From NCBI GenBank assembly GCA_002315885.1, contig DCIO01000104.1:1-7054 (forward strand): a stretch of 7,054 nucleotides of DNA. The letters are read 5' to 3'. The notes beneath the pieces are model-generated. The model was not told the origin of the DNA. It searched no databases and was given only the letters and a program-made list of their open reading frames with translations. The translations under genes were made by a program, and so were the position numbers. Shown here in pieces: positions 1 to 4,381 of the stretch (within the stretch, counting starts at the first letter, position 1; each line of letters begins with the position of its first letter). Origin of the DNA: Lentisphaeria bacterium UBA1724. GTDB taxonomy: Bacteria > Verrucomicrobiota > Lentisphaeria > Oligosphaerales > Oligosphaeraceae.

Positions 1-26
1 GACGGCGGGGACACCGTCGGTACACC
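1..26. repeat. Degenerate GACGGCG-type hairpin repeat, possibly cut by the window edge
   Basis: Positions 1-5 (GACGG) pair with 14-18 (CCGTC), and the trailing bases read GGTACACC. The layout GACGGCG-n-AC-n-CCGTCG-n-TAC matches the perfect hairpin at 6971-6998 in the same orientation, so this looks like a diverged copy of the same repeat family. The copy may start before the window. It lies upstream of the regulator's presumed promoter region. No function is evident; it could be an extragenic palindrome or the remnant of a terminator from an upstream gene, since a run of T follows at 30-37. Confidence 0.4.
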
Positions 27-34
27 CCGTTTTT

Positions 35-151
35 TTTGTGCAAATTTTGCAAAAATATATTCGCAATCTGCGTATATAAGGTTATATTTGCGCGTGCGTA
101 TTGCGCAAATACGCATGCAGGAATTTTCGTTTGCTCAAAATTTTGCGCATT
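35..151. promoter_or_regulatory. Candidate operator array: three pairs of TTTGCnCAAA-like sites
   Basis: Six decamers resembling TTTGCnCAAA lie in 117 bp, arranged as three pairs: 35-44 and 46-55; 87-96 and 100-109; 130-139 and 142-151. Members of a pair start 11, 13 and 12 bp apart, about one helical turn. The middle pair also contains an exact 8-bp inverted repeat, ATTTGCGC at 86-93 and GCGCAAAT at 103-110. DeoR-family proteins typically bind short repeated or palindromic AT-rich sites ahead of their own operon, so autoregulation by the downstream regulator is the natural inference. The region is AT-rich, so some of the resemblance could be compositional. Confidence 0.5.
60..88 (+). promoter_or_regulatory. 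Possible sigma70-type promoter for the operon
   Basis: TTCGCA at 60-65 and TATATT at 83-88 are separated by 17 bp, which would start transcription near 95. An alternative -10 is TATATA at 73-78, with TTGCAA at 47-52 as a poorly spaced -35. Both options fall inside the candidate operator array, as expected for a repressed promoter. The -35 match is weak and no experimental start is known, so this is a tentative call. Confidence 0.25.
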
Positions 152-189
152 TTTTGGAACAATCCGTCAAAAATCTTTTCTCCCCTTTG

Positions 190-966
190 ATGTCGACTCG
201 TTTTCGTTCAACCGTAGCCACTGACCGTGAGCAGCAGATTTTGGATTTGCTGACGGGTGTGGAGTCGTTGTCGGTCAGCGAGTTGTCGAAGAGTCTAGGT
301 GTAAGTGAGGCGACGGTCCGTCGTGATTTGGCGTCCATGTTCACCCGTGGGTTGTTGCACCGCTATCATGGTGGTGCCCGTTTGACCAGTGCGGTGGTGA
401 GCGAGCAGGTATTCAGCGACAAAGAGAATTTATTGAGTGACGAGAAGCGCCGTGTTGCGCAGGTGGCCTTGGGGCTGATTGAGGACGGGGACAAGATTTA
501 TCTGGATGGTGGCAGCACCACCTTGTATTTAGCCAAGTTATTGGAGCGCAAGAAGAATTTGACCATCGTGACCAACTCCTTGATGGCGGCGGCGCTATTG
601 ATGGAGTCGGGTCATCGGATGGTCCTGGTGGGCGGTGAATTCCGCGCCATTTCCCGAACGCTGGTGGGGCCTCTCACCGCGTCCATTCTGGAGAACATTT
701 CCGTGGACAAGGCCTTCATGGGCACCATGGGATTTACGTTGGCCGACGGTCTGTCCACCAGTGACGCCGGGGAGGCCTTTACCAAGCGCCTGGTGATGAA
801 GCGGGCAGGGCAGGTCATTCTGCTTCTGGACCACTCTAAGCTGGGCACCAATTCTTTCATCAACACTGGTTGCGTCGAGGACGTGAATGTGCTTGTCACC
901 GACGCCATCAGTGAGAATTTTCGCAATCGTTTAGTTGAACTAGGTACCAAAGTCATCATTGCCTAA
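190..966 (+). CDS. DeoR-family transcriptional regulator
   Basis: This is a cytoplasmic DNA-binding regulator, probably a repressor of this operon, of the family that senses phosphorylated sugars or related metabolites. From ATG 190 the product is 258 residues, the usual family length. An N-terminal winged helix-turn-helix spans about residues 13-66, with recognition segment SVSELSKSLGVSEATVRRDL and the family-typical HGGARL wing. The C-terminal DeoR sensor domain (about 80-250) has LDGGSTT at 105-111, IVTNS at 126-130, VGGEFR at 147-152 and LLDHSKLG at 212-219. The same frame is open back to TTG 88, but those 34 extra residues are not family-like and overlap the operator-like sites; however ATG 190 has no clear Shine-Dalgarno sequence. 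Codon use is poorer and richer in TTG, TTA and CTA than in the three enzyme genes. The stop lies 15 bp before E2, so co-transcription is likely. The effector cannot be read from the sequence. Confidence 0.9.
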   Translation: MSTRFRSTVATDREQQILDLLTGVESLSVSELSKSLGVSEATVRRDLASMFTRGLLHRYHGGARLTSAVVSEQVFSDKENLLSDEKRRVAQVALGLIEDGDKIYLDGGSTTLYLAKLLERKKNLTIVTNSLMAAALLMESGHRMVLVGGEFRAISRTLVGPLTASILENISVDKAFMGTMGFTLADGLSTSDAGEAFTKRLVMKRAGQVILLLDHSKLGTNSFINTGCVEDVNVLVTDAISENFRNRLVELGTKVIIA

Positions 967-967
967 C

Positions 968-973
968 AGGAGA
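968..973 (+). promoter_or_regulatory. Ribosome binding site of the E2 gene
   Basis: AGGAGA lies 8 nt before ATG 982 and begins immediately after the regulator's stop codon. This close to ideal Shine-Dalgarno site fixes the E2 start and contrasts with the regulator's weak initiation region, so E2 should be translated far better than the regulator from the same transcript. Confidence 0.85.
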
Positions 974-981
974 ATCCACAC

Positions 982-1587
982 ATGGCAACTGCAATTGTAA
1001 TGCCGAAAGCCGGCAATTCCGTCGAAGAGTGCGTTCTGAGCACCTGGCGTATCAAGGTGGGCGACACCATCAACAAGGGCGACATCATCGCTGATGCCGA
1101 AACCGACAAGACCTCCATCGAGGTGGAAGCCACCGAAGGCGGCGTGGTCCTGGCTCTCTTCGCCAAAGAAGGCGACCTGGTCCCCGTCCTGACCAACATC
1201 TGCGCCGTGGGCGCCGCCGGCGAATCCGCTGACGCATTGGCACCTAATGGCGCCGCACCCGCCGCTGCGCCTGCCGCACCTGCCGCTGCACCTGCTGCCG
1301 CCGAGGCCGCACCCGCTCCTGCCGCCGCTCCCGCGGGTCTGCCTGCTGGTGTCGAGGCGATTGTGATGCCCAAGGCCGGCAACTCCGTGGAGGAGTGCAT
1401 CCTGGGTTCCTGGAAGATCAAGGTGGGCGACACCGTGAAGAAGGGCGACATCATCGCCTCCGCCGAGACTGACAAGACCTCCATCGAGGTGGAGGCCACT
1501 GCAGAGGGCACCGTCCTGGCGCTGATTGGCAAGGAAGGCGAGTTGATTCCCGTCCTGACCAACATCTGCCTGGTTGGCCCTGCGGGC
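982..1587 (+). repeat. Internal duplication encoding two lipoyl domains
   Basis: Nucleotides 982-1221 and 1354-1587 encode two copies of the same domain in direct orientation. Both contain MPKAGNSVEEC, KVGDT, KGDIIA, AETDKTSIEVEAT and PVLTNIC. Many differences at the DNA level are third-base changes (GTC/GTG, GAA/GAG), which points to an old duplication kept by selection or homogenised at the protein level rather than a recent one. The Ala/Pro linkers between and after them are low-complexity GCC/GCT/CCT repeats. Confidence 0.85.
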
Positions 1588-2739
1588 ACTGACGTCTCCG
1601 CCTGCCTGACCGCTGGCGCCGCACCTGCCGCACCTGCTGCCGCTGCTCCTGCCGCCGCTCCTGTGGCCGCTCCTGCCGCTGCTGCATCCGCCGCCGTGGT
1701 TGTGGATGGCGCTCCTCTCTCTCCCCGTGCCAAGAAGTTCGTGGCCGAGCATCCCTTCGTCATGGGTGCCATCGCCGGTTCTGGCGCACAGGGCCGCATC
1801 ATGGAGGCCGATGTGATTGCTGCCTACCAGACCAGCCCCCATCTGACTCCCGCCGCTGCCGCCATGGTGGCCGCAGGCGCCAAGGCTCCCGCCACCGGCA
1901 CTGGCTGCAATGGTGAAATCACCGCCGAGGATATCGAGAACTTCGCCAAGGGCATCACCGCCCCTGCCGCCGCTCCCGCCGCCGCTGCTCCCGCCGCTCC
2001 CGCCGCCGCACCTGCTCCCAAGGCAGCCGCCGGCGAGGATGTCATCACCGAGAAGCCCTTCAGCCGCATCCGTGGCGTCATCGCAAAGCGTCTCCAGGAG
2101 TCCCTGCAGACCATGGCCCAGTACACCCTCAACTGCGAGGCGGATGTCACTGGCCTGCTGAATCTGCGCAAGAAGATCAAGGCCGCCGGCGAGAAGATGG
2201 CCCTGGCCAACATCAACATCGGCGACATGGTCATGTATGCCGTCATCAAGACCCTGCAGGAAGTCCCCGAGCTGAACGGCGAGTTCGCCAACAACGTGGT
2301 GAAACTGCACAGCGCCGTCCACATGGGCTTTGCCTGCGATACTCCCAAGGGCCTGCTGGTTCCCGTCCTGCATCACTCTGACAAGATGAGCCTGGCCGAG
2401 ATGTGCAAGCAGGTCAAGTCCCTGGCCAAGGCCGCCAACGCCGGCAACCTGGCTCCCGACCTGATGAGCGGTGCCACCTTCACCGTTTCTAACCTGGGTT
2501 CCTTCGGCATCATCAACTTCACCCCCGTCATCTCCGCTCCCCAGATCGCCATGCTGGGCGTGGGCAAGACCCTCCTGCGCCCCGTGCGCCAGGCCGACGG
2601 CTCCGTCGCCTATCGCGACTATATGCAGTTCTCCTTGACCATGAACCACATGGTGGTGGATGGCGCTCCCGGCGCTCGCTTCCTGCAGCAGCTCTGCATG
2701 AACATCGAGAACTTCGAGCTCATCTGCATCGCAAAATAA
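982..2739 (+). CDS. Dihydrolipoamide acyltransferase (E2) of a pyruvate-type dehydrogenase complex, two lipoyl domains
   Basis: E2 is the core of the complex: its lipoyl arms take the acyl group from E1, the catalytic domain passes it to CoA, and it binds the peripheral subunits. The 585 residues read: lipoyl domain 1 (1-80, lipoyl-lysine K43 in ETDKTS), Ala/Pro linker (87-123), lipoyl domain 2 (125-202, K165 in ETDKTS), linker (211-238), peripheral subunit-binding domain (about 243-282, PLSPRAKKF to GRIMEADV), a second binding-domain-like segment (286-324, ending in GEITAEDIENF), linker (327-350), and acyltransferase core (about 356-585). The core has TFTVSNLGSFG with S503, and the catalytic HxxxDG as HMVVDG (H556, D560). 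The usual DHR before VVDG reads NHM here. The two lipoyl domains are close paralogues that differ mainly at synonymous sites and a few residues. E2 as the first enzyme gene is unusual, since E1 normally leads. Acetyl transfer is most likely; acetoin or branched-chain use is possible. Confidence 0.96.
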   Translation: MATAIVMPKAGNSVEECVLSTWRIKVGDTINKGDIIADAETDKTSIEVEATEGGVVLALFAKEGDLVPVLTNICAVGAAGESADALAPNGAAPAAAPAAPAAAPAAAEAAPAPAAAPAGLPAGVEAIVMPKAGNSVEECILGSWKIKVGDTVKKGDIIASAETDKTSIEVEATAEGTVLALIGKEGELIPVLTNICLVGPAGTDVSACLTAGAAPAAPAAAAPAAAPVAAPAAAASAAVVVDGAPLSPRAKKFVAEHPFVMGAIAGSGAQGRIMEADVIAAYQTSPHLTPAAAAMVAAGAKAPATGTGCNGEITAEDIENFAKGITAPAAAPAAAAPAAPAAAPAPKAAAGEDVITEKPFSRIRGVIAKRLQESLQTMAQYTLNCEADVTGLLNLRKKIKAAGEKMALANINIGDMVMYAVIKTLQEVPELNGEFANNVVKLHSAVHMGFACDTPKGLLVPVLHHSDKMSLAEMCKQVKSLAKAANAGNLAPDLMSGATFTVSNLGSFGIINFTPVISAPQIAMLGVGKTLLRPVRQADGSVAYRDYMQFSLTMNHMVVDGAPGARFLQQLCMNIENFELICIAK

Positions 2740-2752
2740 CCCCCGATGCCTT

Positions 2753-2787
2753 CCGCCCGACGCGCACGAAGCCTGCGCGCTGGGTGG
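2753..2787 (+). other. GC-rich intercistronic stem-loop between E2 and E3
   Basis: Arm 2753-2765 pairs with 2775-2787: 10 Watson-Crick pairs, two G-U pairs and one A-C mismatch, with a 9-nt loop whose outer bases can also pair. It starts 13 nt after the E2 stop. What follows is pyrimidine-rich (ACTTTCTTTCTTATTC) but has no clean T run, so it is a poor intrinsic terminator. It could protect the upstream mRNA from 3' exonucleases, act as a partial attenuator setting the E2:E3 ratio, or be a degenerate extragenic palindrome. No second promoter is convincing in this 100-bp gap. Confidence 0.55.
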
Positions 2788-2824
2788 ATTTCATAACTTT
2801 CTTTCTTATTCACAATCAACAATT

Positions 2825-2830
2825 TGAGGT
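2825..2830 (+). promoter_or_regulatory. Ribosome binding site of the E3 gene
   Basis: TGAGGT lies 9 nt before ATG 2840 in an AT-rich, probably unstructured stretch. It supports ATG 2840, as does the FAD-binding motif starting only four residues into the protein. Confidence 0.75.
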
Positions 2831-2839
2831 AATAGAAAA

Positions 2840-4186
2840 ATGTACGATTTGATGGTCATCGGCGCAGGTCCTGGTGGTTACGAGGCCGCTGCATACGCCG
2901 CGAAGCATTTCGGCAAGAAGGTGGTTCTCTTTGAGAAGCAGGAATTGGGCGGCACCTGCCTGAACGTGGGCTGCATCCCCACCAAGACTTTCATGCGCTC
3001 CATCAAGAGCCTGGAAGAGTGCGAAGACGCCAAGACCTACGGCATCACCGTGGAAGGCACCGCTAAGCTGGACATGGCGGCCGTTCAGGCCCGTAAGCAG
3101 AAGGTGGTCTCCCAGCTGGTGAAGGGCGTCACCGCCATGGAGAAGGGCGCTGGTGTGGAAGTGGTCAAGGCCACTGCCAAGATTGTGGGCGTGGGCAAGA
3201 TCGAGGCCGACGGCAAGCTCTACGAGGGCGCTAACATCCTCATCGCAACTGGTTCCGTTCCCGCATGCCCTCCCATCCCCGGCCTGCGTGACAATCCCCT
3301 GGTCCTGGATTCCACTGGCATCCTGGCGCTGGACAAGCTCCCCAAGGCACTGGTGGTCATCGGCGGCGGCGTCATCGGTCTGGAATTCGCCAACTTCTTC
3401 CACTCCGCAGGCACGGACGTTACCATCGTTGAGATGATGCCCAAGATCGCTCCCGTGGTGGATGACGAACTGGGCCAGCAGCTCCACAAGGAACTGGTGC
3501 GTTCCGGCATCAAGATCAACCTGAATTGCAAGGTGGTCAAGATCGAGGGCTCCACGCTCTTCTATCTGGATCCCGATGGCAAGGAACAGCAGGTCACCGG
3601 CGACTACGTCCTGAACTCCACCGGCCGCCGTGCCATCCTGCCCGAAGGCATTGAGGCTCTGAAGATGGATACCACCCGTAAGGGCATCGTCACTGACGAC
3701 TTCGGCAAGACCTCCGTGGCGGGCATCTGGGCCTGCGGCGATGTCACTGGCCGTTGCCTGCTGGCTCACGCCGCCACCCGCGAGGGTATCGTGGCCGTGA
3801 ACAACATGTTCGGCGTGAAGGACCGCATGAGCTACAAGGCCATCCCCTCCGTCATCTTCACCCATCCCGAAGTGGCCCAGGTGGGCGCCACCGAGCAGGA
3901 GCTGAAGGCAAAGGGCATCGCTTACCGCAAGGTGGTCCAGCCCATGGCTATGGCGGGTCGTTTCATCGTGGACTACGCCGGCAAGAACGGCACCGTGAAG
4001 GTCCTGGTCAGCGAGAAGTATGGCCAGATCCTGGGCGTCCACGCCATCGGTGGCTGCGCCGGCGAATTCATCGGCGCCGCCAGCACCTGGGTCGCCAATG
4101 AGATGACCGTGGACACCGTCCTGCGGACCATCTTCCCGCACCCCACCGTCTCCGAGTCCATCCGAGAGGCTGTCATCCACGCATAA
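2840..4186 (+). CDS. lpdA: Dihydrolipoamide dehydrogenase (E3)
   Basis: E3 is a cytoplasmic FAD flavoprotein that reoxidises the dihydrolipoyl arms of E2 and reduces NAD+. The 448 residues contain every hallmark of the class I pyridine nucleotide-disulphide oxidoreductases. The FAD dinucleotide-binding GAGPGG is at 8-13. The redox-active pair C40 and C45 sits in GGTCLNVGCIPTK. The NAD-binding GGGVIGLE is at 175-182, the second FAD motif WACGDVTG at about 297-304, and PSVIFTHPEVAQVG opens the dimerisation domain. The catalytic C-terminal HPTVSE is at 434-439, with H434 donated to the partner subunit of the homodimer. The protein is slightly shorter than the usual 460-475 residues, mainly at the termini. 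The segment before the C-terminal helix reads HAIGGCAGEFI where HxxGPxAxEli is common. It lies between E2 and E1 in the same operon, so it most likely serves this complex, although E3 can be shared with other lipoyl systems. Confidence 0.96.
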   Translation: MYDLMVIGAGPGGYEAAAYAAKHFGKKVVLFEKQELGGTCLNVGCIPTKTFMRSIKSLEECEDAKTYGITVEGTAKLDMAAVQARKQKVVSQLVKGVTAMEKGAGVEVVKATAKIVGVGKIEADGKLYEGANILIATGSVPACPPIPGLRDNPLVLDSTGILALDKLPKALVVIGGGVIGLEFANFFHSAGTDVTIVEMMPKIAPVVDDELGQQLHKELVRSGIKINLNCKVVKIEGSTLFYLDPDGKEQQVTGDYVLNSTGRRAILPEGIEALKMDTTRKGIVTDDFGKTSVAGIWACGDVTGRCLLAHAATREGIVAVNNMFGVKDRMSYKAIPSVIFTHPEVAQVGATEQELKAKGIAYRKVVQPMAMAGRFIVDYAGKNGTVKVLVSEKYGQILGVHAIGGCAGEFIGAASTWVANEMTVDTVLRTIFPHPTVSESIREAVIHA

Positions 4187-4188
4187 TC

Positions 4189-4220
4189 AATGCTTAATGC
4201 TTAATGCTTAATGCTTAATG
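4189..4220. repeat. Tandem heptamer repeat AATGCTT, 4.6 copies
   Basis: Four exact AATGCTT units at 4189-4216 plus a partial AATG at 4217-4220, beginning 2 nt after the E3 stop codon. A shorter version, AATGCTT-AATGCGT-AATG, recurs at 4255-4272. In both places the array runs straight into AAGGATGGGGA. Such a short perfect array is prone to slippage, so copy number may vary between strains and change the E3-E1 spacing. Confidence 0.9.
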
Positions 4221-4297
4221 AAGGATGGGGAGGTGTCCCCATGCCCCTCTTCGTAATGCTTAATGCGTAATGAAGGATGGGGAAATACCCCTTCCTT
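4221..4297. repeat. Two diverged copies of a stem-loop element that follows the heptamer array
   Basis: Copy 1: ATGGGGA (4225-4231) pairs perfectly with TCCCCAT (4236-4242) around a 4-nt loop. Copy 2: AAGGATGGGG (4273-4282) pairs with CCCCTTCCTT (4288-4297) around AAATA, nine pairs with one T-T mismatch. Both use the same left arm but extend pairing differently, and both are preceded by the AATGCTT-type array. A smaller stem follows (4301-4306 with 4313-4318, one G-U pair). The composite looks like a duplicated extragenic repeat between E3 and E1. Neither stem is followed by a T run, so they are not good terminators. Effects on mRNA stability or stoichiometry are possible but inferred. Confidence 0.6.
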
Positions 4298-4365
4298 CTA
4301 TTATGCAGATTTGCGTAAGCACACCAAGAAAGACCATTTTTTCTGTTTCCAGTTCATTAACAATT

Positions 4366-4371
4366 AGGAGA
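4366..4371 (+). promoter_or_regulatory. Ribosome binding site of the E1 gene
   Basis: AGGAGA lies 10 nt before ATG 4382 in an A-rich stretch, giving a well-defined start. I saw no convincing -35/-10 pair in 4298-4365, so E1 is probably expressed by readthrough from upstream, though a weak internal promoter cannot be ruled out. Confidence 0.8.
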
Positions 4372-4381
4372 AAAACCAAAA

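Noticed and set aside
88..189. N-terminal extension of the regulator from TTG 88 (34 extra residues)
   Set aside because: The extension has no DeoR homology pattern, has only a weak AAGG ahead of it, and overlaps the likely promoter and operator sites. ATG 190 gives the normal 258-residue length. The lack of a clear ribosome binding site at 190 leaves some doubt.
1240..2040. GCC/GCT/CCT repeats as a DNA-level regulatory or CRISPR-like repeat
   Set aside because: They encode the flexible Ala/Pro linkers of E2 in frame; there are no spacers or constant-length units.
940..2649. Long antisense reading frame of 569 codons opposite E2
   Set aside because: It is codon-aligned with E2 and open only because E2 lacks TTA, CTA and TCA. 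The product is low-complexity Gly/His/Asp-rich with no family resemblance.
2816..4180. Antisense reading frame of 454 codons opposite E3
   Set aside because: Codon-aligned shadow of a strongly biased gene, rich in His, Asp and Gly, with no domain signature.
4187..4381. Riboswitch, for example a TPP riboswitch, ahead of the TPP-dependent E1 gene
   Set aside because: The TPP riboswitch signature (CUGAGA and its partner elements) is not present, and the gap is accounted for by tandem repeats and simple stems.
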